38,865 nt of DNA from Lapidilactobacillus gannanensis (GTDB lineage: Bacteria; Bacillota; Bacilli; Lactobacillales; Lactobacillaceae). A program made the translations under genes and the position numbers. The stretch lies in NCBI RefSeq assembly GCF_003946675.1, contig NZ_RHOT01000024.1, positions 1 to 38,865 on the forward strand, read 5' to 3'. This document shows, in pieces, positions 1 to 9,117 of the stretch. The first letter of the stretch is position 1, and each line of letters opens with the position of its first letter. The notes under the pieces were generated by a model, which saw only the letters and a program-made list of their open reading frames with translations, searched no databases and had not been told where the DNA came from.

Positions 1-160
1 ACTGAAAGGATGTTTTTTTCGCTAAAGCTTCTCTGACCCCCACAAGTAAAACTTGTGGTTGCATTTCTACATAAGAACGCAAAAATAACGAGCAATTCTG
101 CAATAGAATTACTCGTTATTTTATGTTAACACTCACCGGCCGACTACTTTTTAGTACCGT
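1..160 (-). repeat. Dispersed intergenic hairpin repeat, copy A (partial)
   Basis: This is one of three related intergenic segments in the window (others near 2797-2990 and 13738-13890). It shares the core AACGAGCAATTC / GAATTACTCGTT hairpin and a right flank of the type TTATGTTAAC...CCGGCCGACTAC. A second hairpin (CCACAAGT, loop AAA, ACTTGTGG, 40-58) is present only in this copy. The left part is divergent or cut by the window edge. All three copies lie downstream of a minus-strand gene. Confidence 0.6.
79..120 (-). terminator. Rho-independent terminator of thiI
   Basis: The arms at 84-99 and 105-120 pair over 16 bases with one mismatch around a 5-nt loop. Reading on the minus strand the stem is followed by TTTTTGC. 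It lies about 50 bp past the thiI stop and forms the core of the dispersed repeat. Confidence 0.7.
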
Positions 161-169
161 CCAGTGGCA

Positions 170-1387
170 CTATAGAACACTTTGAATCGTACTTTCATCT
201 GTATTTAAGAAATCATCGGCACTGTGAACCTCGGTAATTTTAACCCCAGCCAGGGCCCGGGCCATTAAAGCTTCACCGTCAAGTTGGGCTTCGTAAAAGC
301 GCGCCTTGTCTAAACGTGGTTTGGTCTTTGGGCGTGGTGGTGCAAAAATCGTACAGCAGTCCTCGAATGGCAAAATGGACAGATCAAAGGTATCAATATT
401 TTCAGCAATTTTAATGATTTCGTTCTTATCCATAGTGGCTACTGGCCGAATAACTGGTAAAGTCGTTACATCATTGATGGCGACCATGCTCTCCAATGTT
501 TGGGAAGCAACTTGTCCAACAGACTCACCATTGAAAATAGCTAAGGCCTGACGTTTTTCAGCTAAGGCAGCCGCTAAGCGAAGCATGAACCGTCTTTGAA
601 CCGTCATCAAGTAACCTTCCGGTACACGCCGCTTTACTTCTTCTTGAATTTCAGTAAAAGGTACTTCGATAAACTTGATTGTACCTACATATGGCGCTAA
701 TTTTGCAGTCAATGCTTTAGCCTTTGCTAAAGCTCGCTCGGAAGTATATGGCGGGCTAAAGAAATGCACCATTTCAATTTCGACACCGCGCTTCATTGCT
801 AAATAGCCAGCCACTGGTGAGTCAATCCCACCAGATAACATCAACATCGCCTTGCCAGCAGTACCAACCGGCAAACCACCTGCGCCTAAAATTGTTTCTG
901 ATGATAAGTAAATGCCATCTTGACGGACTTCAACACGTAAAGTGGCATCAGGAAACTTCATTTTAGCTTCTAAATCAGGAAAATGATCAAGAATTAAATC
1001 ACCTAACAGCAAGTTTAATTGATTTGTATCCAATTCAAAGTTGTGATCAGACCGGCGCGTATTAACCTTAAAAGTTTTAATTTTTGGCGCTAATTCTGCC
1101 ATCATCGCCACCGCGGTTTCCTTCAAAGTAGCAAGATCTTTTCGAATACAAATACTTGGCGAAAAATTCTGAATGCCGAAAACCTGGCGTAATTTTGCCA
1201 TTACTTGATCAGAATTAGTGCCATTTAAAGCGATATGCATCCGATCACGCTTAGGATAAATTCGCAAATCTGGAAATTCACGCAAAGCCTTGGTTACATT
1301 GCCATTTAAGCGGCCAATGAACTCGCGGCGATTTTTTCCCTTAGTTGAAAGTTCACCATAACGAACTGTAATTTCTGTATATTGCAT
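170..1387 (-). CDS. thiI: tRNA 4-thiouridine synthase ThiI
   Basis: ThiI adenylates U8 of tRNA and transfers persulfide sulfur to make 4-thiouridine; it can also feed thiamine thiazole synthesis. The 405-aa protein opens [20 protein letters not shown], has a THUMP region (about residues 60-165) and a PP-loop SGGIDS at residues 185-190. The C-terminal rhodanese domain of the E. coli enzyme is absent, as in Gram-positive forms. I place the start at 1387 because AAGGAGT lies just upstream; an extension to 1432 would have no site and would overlap the upstream gene. The upstream cysteine desulfurase gene ends 28 bp before the start, so the two are very probably one operon, with the desulfurase as sulfur donor. 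Confidence 0.96.
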   Translation of the reverse strand: MQYTEITVRYGELSTKGKNRREFIGRLNGNVTKALREFPDLRIYPKRDRMHIALNGTNSDQVMAKLRQVFGIQNFSPSICIRKDLATLKETAVAMMAELAPKIKTFKVNTRRSDHNFELDTNQLNLLLGDLILDHFPDLEAKMKFPDATLRVEVRQDGIYLSSETILGAGGLPVGTAGKAMLMLSGGIDSPVAGYLAMKRGVEIEMVHFFSPPYTSERALAKAKALTAKLAPYVGTIKFIEVPFTEIQEEVKRRVPEGYLMTVQRRFMLRLAAALAEKRQALAIFNGESVGQVASQTLESMVAINDVTTLPVIRPVATMDKNEIIKIAENIDTFDLSILPFEDCCTIFAPPRPKTKPRLDKARFYEAQLDGEALMARALAGVKITEVHSADDFLNTDESTIQSVL

Positions 1388-1415
1388 AATAACTCCTTTT
1401 TTCATCGCATCTAAG

Positions 1416-2573
1416 TTAATCGACGCGGCCATTCATATGTTGAAAACGTTGGTATACCTGTGGGAAAACTTTTAAAAATTGATCCACCTCAGCCATCGTA
1501 TTCTGATCATCAAGGCTGATTCGAACCGCACTAGTGGCTAATTTTTCTGGCACTTGCATTGCCTTCAAGGTACCGGATTCGTCGCCGGTTCGCGAAGAAC
1601 AAGCACTAGTTGTGGATAAATAAATATCATGCTCTTCTAACGCATGCACCATCGTTTCTCCTCGCACGCCAGACAAGGCAAAGCAAAGAATATGAGGCGC
1701 CGCCGGACCAGTAGTTGGTGAAAAAATCGTGATATCAGGCATTGCTTGTAAGGCTGTCAACAATTTTTGGCGCATGGCCATTTGCTGGGCAGCTTTTTGG
1801 GTTTCATCTGTTAAAACTAATCGAAAAGCCTTGCTCATAGCTGCAATGGCTGGCACATTTTCGGTGCCATTACGCCAGTTGCGTTCTTGACCCCCACCAG
1901 TAATTAAGGTCGCTAATTTACGACCCTTCTTAATATAGACGAAGCCAACACCACGAGGACCATGAAATTTGTGCCCAGAAAAAGTGGCAAAATCAACCCG
2001 CTCTGGCAGCACTTGGTCGAAAAGATTCTTACCAACAGTTTGAACTGCATCAACATGAAAATGAATGGTCGGCCGATCCTGCAGAACTTCAGCAATTTCT
2101 TGAATCGGTTGCACAGTCCCAATCTCATTATTAACGCCCATTACAGAAACTAAAACAGTATCTTTCCGCAAAGCTTTTTTAACATCGGCAGCATGGACGT
2201 AACCATGACTGTCAACCGGCAAATAAGTCACATCCCAGCCCAATTTCTCTAATTGTTTGGCCGAATTTAGGACCGCTGGGTGTTCAATACTGGAAACAAT
2301 CAAGTGCCGGCCAAATTCACGTTTAGCCATAGCTGTTCCCTTCAAGACCCAGTTGTCGCCTTCAGTCCCACCACTGGTGAAGAAAATTTCGTCAGCCTGG
2401 CAATGCATTAAGTCAGCAATTTGTTGCCGTGCTGACTGCAGCATTTGCAATGCTTGATCACCTAAATGGTGCAGACTGGACGGATTACCCCAAAATTGAT
2501 TCGCCACAGTTTGATATGTTTGCAGAACTTGCGGATCAATTTTAGTAGTGGCACTATTATCAAAATAAATCAA
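1416..2573 (-). CDS. Cysteine desulfurase, NifS/IscS family
   Basis: A PLP-dependent enzyme that takes sulfur from cysteine as an enzyme-bound persulfide, here most likely for ThiI. Visible features are YFDNSATT at the N-terminus, the PLP lysine in SGHK (about residue 202) and the catalytic cysteine in the SACSSRTG loop (about 325). I chose the TTG at 2573 rather than the TTG at 2579. The GAGGGAG ribosome site (2582-2588) stands 8 nt from 2573 but only 2 nt from 2579, and the product then begins [10 protein letters not shown] as in relatives (385 aa). It is directly followed by thiI, the arrangement usual in Firmicutes. Confidence 0.95.
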   Translation of the reverse strand: MIYFDNSATTKIDPQVLQTYQTVANQFWGNPSSLHHLGDQALQMLQSARQQIADLMHCQADEIFFTSGGTEGDNWVLKGTAMAKREFGRHLIVSSIEHPAVLNSAKQLEKLGWDVTYLPVDSHGYVHAADVKKALRKDTVLVSVMGVNNEIGTVQPIQEIAEVLQDRPTIHFHVDAVQTVGKNLFDQVLPERVDFATFSGHKFHGPRGVGFVYIKKGRKLATLITGGGQERNWRNGTENVPAIAAMSKAFRLVLTDETQKAAQQMAMRQKLLTALQAMPDITIFSPTTGPAAPHILCFALSGVRGETMVHALEEHDIYLSTTSACSSRTGDESGTLKAMQVPEKLATSAVRISLDDQNTMAEVDQFLKVFPQVYQRFQHMNGRVD

Positions 2574-2796
2574 ACTCAAAACTCCCTCAAAACAGATAAC
2601 TCAACCCAGTTATCTAAGTAAATTAAATTAAAACTCACTAGCAGCTTACTTATTGTAACCTATTAAGCAGTATTTTCCTAGCAGTTAAAACTGTCTGTTT
2701 CTATAATGAACGCCTAGTCAATTCTTGGCAATGATTATTTACAATAATTACCCATAAACATCCAAAAAAATGCCCTCAGGCAAATATCTGCTATTT

Positions 2797-2990
2797 TGAA
2801 AAAAAAGTCTGCGACATAAGTCAATTAGACAAAAGAGTACCGATTTCTGGTTACTGAAACGTGTTCTTAAAAGATAACTGGCACCGCCTAACGCTAAAAT
2901 GCCGAGCAATTCTTGCGAATTGTTCGGCATTTTACATTAACGATCGTCGGCAAACTACTTGCTGGCAGGAACTTTTTTGTCGATGGTCAC
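2797..2990 (-). repeat. Dispersed intergenic hairpin repeat, copy B
   Basis: This fills most of the 440-bp gap between the desulfurase promoter region and ezrA. It shares with copy C the blocks GTCTGnGACA, TTACTGAAACnTGTTCT, AAAAGA, TAACGCTAAAAT and the CCGAGCAATTC hairpin, over about 130 bp. I see no gene in the rest of the gap (2580-3016). Confidence 0.7.
2889..2933 (-). terminator. Terminator of ezrA
   Basis: Arms 2896-2912 and 2917-2933 (AAAATGCCGAGCAATTC against its complement, one mismatch, 4-nt loop) form a strong stem with T runs on both strands. It sits 84 bp after the ezrA stop. Confidence 0.7.
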
Positions 2991-3016
2991 GGTTGACTAA
3001 CGCTGCGAATTACTTG

Positions 3017-4732
3017 CTACTTTTGATCAGCTGCATGGTAATAAGAATCTTCAATTCGTTTAAAGGAACCAGGTTCAATTTGTTCCAATGCCGTCGCAAT
3101 CGTGTCTAAAGCCGTCGGATAATCATAAGTCTTCGTATACAATTCCTTAGCTTCATCAGCGGCCGCAGCAATTTCGGCATTAGCGTAGGTGTAGCGATTG
3201 GCATATTGCAACGCTTGCTCCGTCAAAACCGCGGCATCGTGTAGATCCTTTGACTTCTGACTTAAATTATTCAAATCTTCTTGGGTCACGATCAACTGTT
3301 TGGTAATATCTTCAATATTGATTTGAACTTGATTTAAATTCTGTTCAAGCTTAACGATTTCATCCTTAACCATATTGAAATAATCAAGATAATCTTTTGG
3401 CAACCCTGGCAAACGTAAGCGTTCCACGTCGCGCTGAATCTCCTTAAGATCCAAAACAAATTGTTGAACGCCTTGCTTAGCAACCTTCTCACCCTCGAAA
3501 AGATTCGCCACATCATTGCTAATTTTGTACTGACGCTGCTCAGTTGTGGTCAGCCGTTCATTGATTTTATTAAATAAGTTAACTGCCTCAGTTGCAATTA
3601 CTGTCTGGTCAGCTACCGCCTGAACTTGGACATCATATTGTCGCTGCATGTCGGCAATATCGCGTTGCATTTCCTGAGCATCATCTAACTCATGATGCGT
3701 CAAAACATAGCTCTGATTCAAATGATCCAAAGCTTCAATTAATTTTTGAGTCTGAACCGTCGCATGATTCAAGAATTCAAAGGTCGTCTTTTGGAGTGGT
3801 GGTAATTGTTTGCGTGCATCCATTTCATCCTGCAAGCGTTGGTACAGTTCATCAATTGACTGCCCTAAAGTTTGATTATTTTGTTCAACAAAATCAATCT
3901 CTAAATGACCTAAACGTTCATCAATAATTTGGATTTTATTTTTCAGTAGGATCACGCTTTGGCCAATGTCAGGATCGGTAAAATGATAGTGCTGGTCTAA
4001 CATTTGTCGATAAACTTTATCAATTTCCAGTAATTGATCCGGAAATTCAGTAACTAATTCTTGATAACGTGGTGGTATCCGCTTGGTCAAATCAGTTAAA
4101 GCTGCCATTTTCTCCTTGATATTGGCCAAAATCTTCTTCGCTTCTAAATGATCACCTTTGCTAGTTAATTTCTTAGCCTGATCGAATTGATCATCAATTG
4201 CGGCAAGCCGATTTTCAAGTTCATCAACAGCTGGACCAAATGTAAAGGACTTTGTCAGAATCAACTTACGCATTTGCTGGTATTGATGCAGCAAAGCTTT
4301 GGATTCAGCTTGATTGTGTTCATTGGTCGCCCTTAAGTTTTCCAAAGCGGCTGTAATTTGCTCAGCATCAGTCGTCGCCCCAGTCAGTTGTTCCTCCGCA
4401 TCATGGATCAAATGATTGGCAACAACTAGTGAAAACTTCTGATTAGCAGCTTCTGCATCATACATCGTCTGATAAAGCGTGGCAAAAGTATCATTTAACA
4501 AATGATAATATTCCTGACGCCGTTTTTCGAGAATTTCTTGACTACCACCAGCTAGGTTCATTGCATCTAGCTGATCGATGGTCTTATAAATAGGTTGATT
4601 TGTTAATTTTTCAAATGATGCGTTCAGCTGAACTAAGCGCTTTTCATTACGGCCACGCTTAATAGCGGCGAGTAAGACGAGCACCAAAATTAAAATAATA
4701 ATTCCTAAGACAATAAAAATCCAACTTTGCAC
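3017..4732 (-). CDS. ezrA: Septation ring formation regulator EzrA
   Basis: EzrA is a membrane-anchored negative regulator of FtsZ ring assembly that also links the ring to cell-wall enzymes. The 571-aa product begins with a single transmembrane helix (about residues 4-24). A positive stop (KRGRNEKR) and a very long, Q/E/L-rich coiled-coil region with no enzymatic motif follow. Length and layout match the family (about 560-575 aa). The start is a GTG at 4732 with AGGGGTG 8 nt upstream. It is transcribed alone, divergent from the fRMsr gene, and ends in the copy-B hairpin. Confidence 0.95.
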   Translation of the reverse strand: MQSWIFIVLGIIILILVLVLLAAIKRGRNEKRLVQLNASFEKLTNQPIYKTIDQLDAMNLAGGSQEILEKRRQEYYHLLNDTFATLYQTMYDAEAANQKFSLVVANHLIHDAEEQLTGATTDAEQITAALENLRATNEHNQAESKALLHQYQQMRKLILTKSFTFGPAVDELENRLAAIDDQFDQAKKLTSKGDHLEAKKILANIKEKMAALTDLTKRIPPRYQELVTEFPDQLLEIDKVYRQMLDQHYHFTDPDIGQSVILLKNKIQIIDERLGHLEIDFVEQNNQTLGQSIDELYQRLQDEMDARKQLPPLQKTTFEFLNHATVQTQKLIEALDHLNQSYVLTHHELDDAQEMQRDIADMQRQYDVQVQAVADQTVIATEAVNLFNKINERLTTTEQRQYKISNDVANLFEGEKVAKQGVQQFVLDLKEIQRDVERLRLPGLPKDYLDYFNMVKDEIVKLEQNLNQVQINIEDITKQLIVTQEDLNNLSQKSKDLHDAAVLTEQALQYANRYTYANAEIAAAADEAKELYTKTYDYPTALDTIATALEQIEPGSFKRIEDSYYHAADQK

Positions 4733-4927
4733 GATAGTTACACCCCTACCAACGAATCGGCTTGCATCCGTTTTTCAAATTCGCTACAATCTTATTAAAT
4801 TATAGCAGATTTAACTGCCAGTCCAACCGGCAAGCTTGAGAAAAGTCTAATTATTTAAAGATAATTTAAAAAAACGACTTAATTTTACCGCTGCTAAATT
4901 AAATTTATGCTGAGGAGTTGGCGCTTA

Positions 4928-5392
4928 ATGTCATTATTAGTAGCACAATATCAAAGTCTTTTTGCTGATCCAGAATACCAATCAGCAAGTCAAACTGCAA
5001 TTTTAGCCAATACCAGTGCTTTTCTAAAAGAAATGTTAACTGATATTAACTGGGTTGGTTTTTATTTATGGCAATCAGATCGGCAGCAACTAGAAGTCGG
5101 CCCTTTCCAAGGTAAAATTGCCTGCTCAACGATTGCCAGCGGCAGTGGTGTTTGCGGGACGGCCTTTCACCAACAAAAAGTTCAAATCGTGCCAGATGTG
5201 CATCAATTTGCTGGACATATTGCTTGTGATAGTGCCACAAATTCAGAAATTGTCATTCCCCTGACTGACGAAACAGGTCAAAAAATTGGGGTCCTCGATA
5301 TTGATTCACCCATTAAGAACCGCTTTCAAGATGACGATGCCACTGAATTAGTTGCACTCGGACAGGCGTTAGTTAAGTTACTTGCTGATTAA
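4928..5392 (+). CDS. Free methionine-(R)-sulfoxide reductase (GAF domain)
   Basis: This enzyme reduces free L-methionine-(R)-sulfoxide, an antioxidant repair role in the cytoplasm. The 154-aa protein is essentially one GAF domain with the motifs GKIACS, GVCGTA and GHIACD. The three cysteines of the family lie at residues 66, 76 and 100; the spacing of 10 and 24 is that of the characterised fRMsr enzymes. I use the ATG at 4928 because GAGGAG lies 10 nt upstream; an in-frame ATG at 4907 precedes that site. It is divergent from ezrA and appears monocistronic. Confidence 0.94.
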   Translation: MSLLVAQYQSLFADPEYQSASQTAILANTSAFLKEMLTDINWVGFYLWQSDRQQLEVGPFQGKIACSTIASGSGVCGTAFHQQKVQIVPDVHQFAGHIACDSATNSEIVIPLTDETGQKIGVLDIDSPIKNRFQDDDATELVALGQALVKLLAD

Positions 5393-5755
5393 ATTACAAA
5401 TATAGATGTTAGAAATAGACTGGCTTTGACTCCAATACAGGTCTTCTCGTAAGTGCTAAAGCACCTACGAGAATTTGGCTGCTACTCGCAGGCTCGAACG
5501 CAAATAAAGGCCATTGGCTGACGACAAGATCCCGCCATTGTGTCTGAAGTTGAGGTAGTGCATTTCATCATCGTTTAAATGTTAAGGCAATTATTGTGAG
5601 GCAAATTAACTTGATTTAGAATGTAAAGATAACTGAATAGAATACAAAAATAAGTCGGTTTGATTGTTTCTAATTTAATCTAGAAAATTTGTCAAACCGG
5701 CCTAATTTCTGCAATCTGTTTTTCTAAATAGTGGTGTTGAGTTCTGTTAGTTTAT
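5393..5755. other. Intergenic region with two hairpins, no gene
   Basis: I see no coding frame here. A strong stem-loop (TTCTCGTAAGTGCT, loop AA, AGCACCTACGAGAA; 5444-5473, one mismatch) follows the fRMsr gene, but without a T run. A second stem (GTCGGTTTGA at 5654-5663 with TCAAACCGGC at 5692-5701, plus inner TTTCTA/TAGAAA) could be a terminator on the minus strand, where a T-rich stretch follows. Confidence 0.5.
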
Positions 5756-5761
5756 TCAGGG

Positions 5762-5906
5762 AGGGGCCGAGCGATTGGCGTCAGCTGTGAAATTATTCTT
5801 AGCGATTTATCGCTTAGAATAAGCCTCGCATTTAAAACAATTTGGTTTGTAATTGGTTCAAATCGACGGCCATAGCGTTCCACGCCCGTTCAATCGCTCG
5901 GCCCCT
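5762..5906. other. GC-rich 145-bp structured inverted-repeat element
   Basis: Perfect 16-bp arms AGGGGCCGAGCGATTG (5762-5777) and its complement (5891-5906) enclose about 113 bp. Inside are a second pairing (GGCGT with ACGCC) and a near-perfect hairpin TTATTCTTAGCGAT / ATCGCTTAGAATAA. Its GC-rich stem contrasts with the AT-rich surroundings. It could be a structured RNA or a small palindromic mobile repeat. There is no clear promoter or T-run terminator. Confidence 0.55.
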
Positions 5907-5958
5907 GCCCCGTTACTAGCCAAGGAGCAACTTAAAGAACTAAATTACCAAAATAGTT

Positions 5959-5987
5959 TTGACATCAGCTAGTTGAATCATTATAAT
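5959..5987 (+). promoter_or_regulatory. rpsD promoter
   Basis: A consensus sigma-A promoter: TTGACA at 5959-5964, a 17-bp spacer, and TATAAT at 5982-5987. It predicts a transcript start near 5994 and a leader of about 170 nt before rpsD. Confidence 0.9.
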
Positions 5988-5993
5988 ATACGG

Positions 5994-6166
5994 AGTGTGT
6001 AAAATATGCAGCACAAGGCGGCAAGCTCGTCAACATTTACCAACGTTTTTAACAGTTCAATTGCGTAACCCGCAGCTGCACGTGGTGAAGATTGCAATGG
6101 TAAATGCACGAATGCTAAACCTTGATCGTATATTTTACTCCAAAAAAATATTTGGAGGATTTTTTT
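5994..6166 (+). promoter_or_regulatory. rpsD 5' leader (probable S4 autoregulatory leader)
   Basis: The leader between the promoter and the start codon is long and has no convincing gene. Its end contains CTCCAAA (6138-6144) and TTTGGAG (6151-6157), a perfect 7-bp stem with a 6-nt loop that buries the Shine-Dalgarno GGAGG (6154-6158). In Firmicutes S4 represses its own translation by binding its leader; here the sequence shows the hairpin, while S4 binding is inferred. Confidence 0.6.
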
Positions 6167-6778
6167 ATGTCTCGTTATACTGGTCCAAAATGGAAAGTTT
6201 CACGTCGTTTAGGTATCTCATTATCTGGTACAGGTAAGGAATTAGCTCGTCGCCCTTATGCACCTGGCGAACATGGTCCTAACAACCGCCGTAAATTATC
6301 AGAATATGGTACTCAAATGCGTGAAAAGCAAAAATTACGTATGATGTATGGTTTGAACGAACGTCAATTCCGTAACTTATTCGTTCGCGCTGGTAAGATT
6401 AAAGAAGGTAAGCATGGTGTTAACTTCATGATCTTATTGGAACGTCGTTTGGATAACTTAGTTTATCGTTTAGGCTTAGCTACTACGCGGGCACAAGCTC
6501 GTCAATTAGTTGCTCATGGCCACATCACTGTTGATGGCAAACGTGTTGACATTCCTTCATACGAAGTTGAAGTTGGTCAAGAAATTTCATTACGTGAACG
6601 TTCACGTAACTTAGTTATTGTTAAGAGTGCATTGGAAAATGCTGTTAGCCGCCCTGCTTTTGTTAGCTTCGACGACAACACTTTAACTGGTAGCTTAGTT
6701 CGTTTACCAGAACGTGAAGAACTTGAACCAGAAATCGACGAATCATTAGTCGTTGAATTCTACAATCAAAAACTATAA
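6167..6778 (+). CDS. rpsD: 30S ribosomal protein S4
   Basis: S4 is a primary 16S rRNA-binding protein that nucleates assembly of the 30S body and contributes to decoding accuracy. The 203-aa product begins [16 protein letters not shown]. An S4 N-terminal domain is followed by an S4 RNA-binding fold (about residues 93-155, containing [11 protein letters not shown] and the [11 protein letters not shown] loop). The start is the ATG at 6167 behind GGAGG; an in-frame ATG at 6122 belongs to the leader. It stands alone, as is usual for rpsD in Firmicutes, with its own promoter, leader and terminator. Confidence 0.98.
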   Translation: MSRYTGPKWKVSRRLGISLSGTGKELARRPYAPGEHGPNNRRKLSEYGTQMREKQKLRMMYGLNERQFRNLFVRAGKIKEGKHGVNFMILLERRLDNLVYRLGLATTRAQARQLVAHGHITVDGKRVDIPSYEVEVGQEISLRERSRNLVIVKSALENAVSRPAFVSFDDNTLTGSLVRLPEREELEPEIDESLVVEFYNQKL

Positions 6779-6790
6779 TTTTTGGTATAC

Positions 6791-6827
6791 AGCGCTGGTC
6801 CCTACTTGGGATTGGCGTTGTTTTTTT
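6791..6827 (+). terminator. rpsD terminator
   Basis: The stem AGCGCTGGTCCC / GGGATTGGCGTT (6791-6802, 6808-6819) relies on several G-U pairs and is followed by GTTTTTTT. It begins 13 bp after the rpsD stop. Confidence 0.85.
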
Positions 6828-6828
6828 G

Positions 6829-7238
6829 TACCTCGCATTATTCAAGGATAAACTTACGCTACGATTTAGATACCATTCGTTCATGAGCAGATAGTTATTG
6901 CAGATATCTTGTCGTCATTTTACGCCAACTTCGCTTTTGGAAAAATTACAGTTCAAATCGTTAGACTTATAAATGCGTAAATATTATCATTAAGTCGTTA
7001 ATGATGGCATTAATGGCTGCCTGTTTCGTAATGCTTAAATTGGCCCGATAGCAGCTACCAACGTGTTCAGGCAATCATGAAGATAAAACATCGTTTCACA
7101 CTTCAATCTGCAATCACTTGAGTCAAGAGCTTGCAGACGTGCTTCTGGTCAAGCTACCATTCTGAAGTTTGCGCTTCACTGGTCTTACATATCGTAAATA
7201 AAAATATTATTGATTATTTTTTGGGGAGGGATCATTCA
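6829..7238. other. 410-bp intergenic region, no gene seen
   Basis: I find no supported gene or RNA. A small hairpin CATTAA-GTCG-TTAATG occurs near 6989-7004. The region separates the rpsD transcription unit from the transposase-domain gene and may hold that gene's promoter, but I cannot point to a convincing one. Confidence 0.4.
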
Positions 7239-7907
7239 TTGACAGCTTCGGCAAAAGCAACGATTACAGCACTTAGTAACAATGTCGTCATCAATGAGAG
7301 TTTTCGTAAACAGCTTGAGAAAATGACAAATATGCTGCTTCAAGATGAACTGACCATGTTTCTCGGCTACGAATCCTTTCATCGTCCCCAAAGCAAAAAA
7401 AATTACCGCAATGGTTTTTACCCGCGGCAATTGTGGACCCATTTTGGCTGGTTAGATATTAATGTTCCTCGTGATCGTGGTTGCAGGTTTATCCCACACA
7501 CTTTTGATAATGAGCACGATAATTATACCTTAGAGAAATTGGCCTTATCGTTAATCAACCTTGATAGTACCAACACCAATATTCATGATATTATTTTTGA
7601 GCATTACCGCCCTTTTTATGAACAGTCAGAAGTGTTGAATTTAGTTAAGTTGATTGAATCTAAGCGAACTATTTTAAAGAGGCGTTACCAAAATTCTAGA
7701 GAGAGTGGCATCTATCAGCAAGAAATAACACCTAAATCAACCCAACTACGGGAAGAAAACTTGGTGCTAATAGTCTTTGTAACTAGTTTTATCGACACTA
7801 ACGAAGAATTGCTTACCTTTAAAGCTGAATCAAAAACGGCGCCTAACAAAAGTCAATTTTCCAGTGAACAGTCAGGTAAGATTAGCGCCAGTCAGACTGA
7901 TCATTAA
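7239..7907 (+). CDS. IS256/Mutator-type transposase N-terminal domain protein, catalytic domain absent
   Basis: Residues 25-85 or so (EKMTNMLLQDELTMFLGYES, KNYRNGFYPRQ, FGWLDINVPRDR) closely follow the N-terminal domain of IS256-family transposases. The next segment (LEKLALSLINLDSTNTNIHD) matches the spacing of the family's helix-turn-helix. The DDE catalytic domain is entirely missing; instead a 60-70-residue hydrophilic tail follows. The protein is 222 aa against about 390-400 for a full transposase. The TTG at 7239 has GGGGAGGG 8 nt upstream, and a strong terminator follows, so the gene looks expressed. It is either a truncated relic or a domesticated DNA-binding protein. Confidence 0.75.
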   Translation: MTASAKATITALSNNVVINESFRKQLEKMTNMLLQDELTMFLGYESFHRPQSKKNYRNGFYPRQLWTHFGWLDINVPRDRGCRFIPHTFDNEHDNYTLEKLALSLINLDSTNTNIHDIIFEHYRPFYEQSEVLNLVKLIESKRTILKRRYQNSRESGIYQQEITPKSTQLREENLVLIVFVTSFIDTNEELLTFKAESKTAPNKSQFSSEQSGKISASQTDH

Positions 7908-7960
7908 TCAATAGCTACCAAGGCTAACTGTCGAAGTCGCCAGCTATCATGTTTGACTGA

Positions 7961-7997
7961 CAGCACTGGTCTCAGTTTGAGATTAGTGCTGTTTTTT
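7961..7997 (+). terminator. Terminator after the transposase-domain gene
   Basis: CAGCACTGGTCTCA (7961-7974) pairs with TGAGATTAGTGCTG (7978-7991) around a 3-nt loop and is followed by six T. Confidence 0.88.
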
Positions 7998-8055
7998 ATT
8001 GTCTGCTATTTTCTGCCGGGACTATAGTATACTTATCTTTTTAGGAGGAATAATA

Positions 8056-9084
8056 ATGACATCATTTAGGAGAATCAGGAGTAAGTGGCGACTCGTGGTT
8101 CCAATCACGCTTTTAAGCTTGTTACTTATTGCTTGTGGGCAAACAAAATCAACAACAAAAAGCACCACTGTTTCCAGTAGTAAATCAAGCAACTCGTCGA
8201 CAATAGCTAAGCGACAGCAAGCAGCAACTTCCAAAAGTAAAATCACGCCGCACAAAGTCAGTTGGAATAAAAGTAAAGAAGCCCAACTGGCTAAGTTCAT
8301 GCATCAATGGCAAGCAGAGATGGGCCAAAGTTATCAAGGTACTTATGACCAGCAAATACCTGATCATTTAGGGGTTAAATTTCCTGAAGCAATTACTGAT
8401 GGCTCACTTAATCAAATGGCCTTCTGGCTAGGTGAGTCAGTTCATTTTTCTTGGGGCCTAACTCAGGGCAACAGTACTAATATTGACGTGCTAGCGGCCG
8501 CTTCTGGTGGTGCCGACAAGCAGGTGTGGCCACGTACTTATCTTTTCTGTCTGCACCATCATCGGCCGGTTGTCCTAACAACGACAACAACTAATGGTGG
8601 TCAAGTTTATTTCTACGACACGCAGAATAGTGCCCTCCAAGCCGGTTTTAGCAAAATTGTGACCGGCGAATCAGCAAATCCAAGAAGTGATGCTGAACTT
8701 AATCAAGATGTGGCAACTAGTCTGACCAAAAAACCGCAACAGTTTCCAACAGCTTATCAGGGCACCTGGTATTGGTACGATGATACGGACGCAAAAATCC
8801 AGCAATATACGTTAAAGTCAACTTCAGGCTTGGCCTTAAATTACTATGAAACCGCTCAGCCACAATGGCTCAACGTTAAAGGCGCCCAACAAACAGCTGG
8901 TGCTGGTAGCGATTTTTATCTGCGTTATCGCTATTATGATGGGCAACAAATCCCCGTGATGATCAAGGCCAGTGGTGCTAGCCAATGGTTTGATTTTAAT
9001 GCTTACCAAACACCAGAATTAGCCCAGAAATTTAAAAATTACCGTTTTGGAGACGAACCGGCAGACAGAGAGTCAGATAATTAA
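8056..9084 (+). CDS. DUF4767-type lipoprotein
   Basis: A 342-aa exported lipoprotein of unknown function. It begins with basic residues (MTSFRRIRSKWR), a hydrophobic stretch and the lipobox LLIAC, so Cys is the predicted lipidation site. A Ser/Thr/Lys-rich linker follows. Then comes a globular part with the pattern of lactobacillar DUF4767 proteins (VSWNKSKEAQLAKFMHQWQ ... MGQSYQGTY, and a YFYDTQNSALQAGF block). A C-terminal region with GTWYWYDD and YLRYRYYDG follows. The ATG at 8056 has TAGGAGG just upstream; the longer frame from 7999 is not credible because it starts inside the preceding terminator region. It probably acts at the outer face of the membrane. Confidence 0.85.
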   Translation: MTSFRRIRSKWRLVVPITLLSLLLIACGQTKSTTKSTTVSSSKSSNSSTIAKRQQAATSKSKITPHKVSWNKSKEAQLAKFMHQWQAEMGQSYQGTYDQQIPDHLGVKFPEAITDGSLNQMAFWLGESVHFSWGLTQGNSTNIDVLAAASGGADKQVWPRTYLFCLHHHRPVVLTTTTTNGGQVYFYDTQNSALQAGFSKIVTGESANPRSDAELNQDVATSLTKKPQQFPTAYQGTWYWYDDTDAKIQQYTLKSTSGLALNYYETAQPQWLNVKGAQQTAGAGSDFYLRYRYYDGQQIPVMIKASGASQWFDFNAYQTPELAQKFKNYRFGDEPADRESDN

Positions 9085-9117
9085 CAGAAGATTAAACAAT
9101 TAGAAAGCTGGATTGCT

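Noticed and set aside
2748..3109. Small frames over the copy-B repeat on both strands
   Set aside because: They cover a repeat and terminator hairpin and have no ribosome sites or family features.
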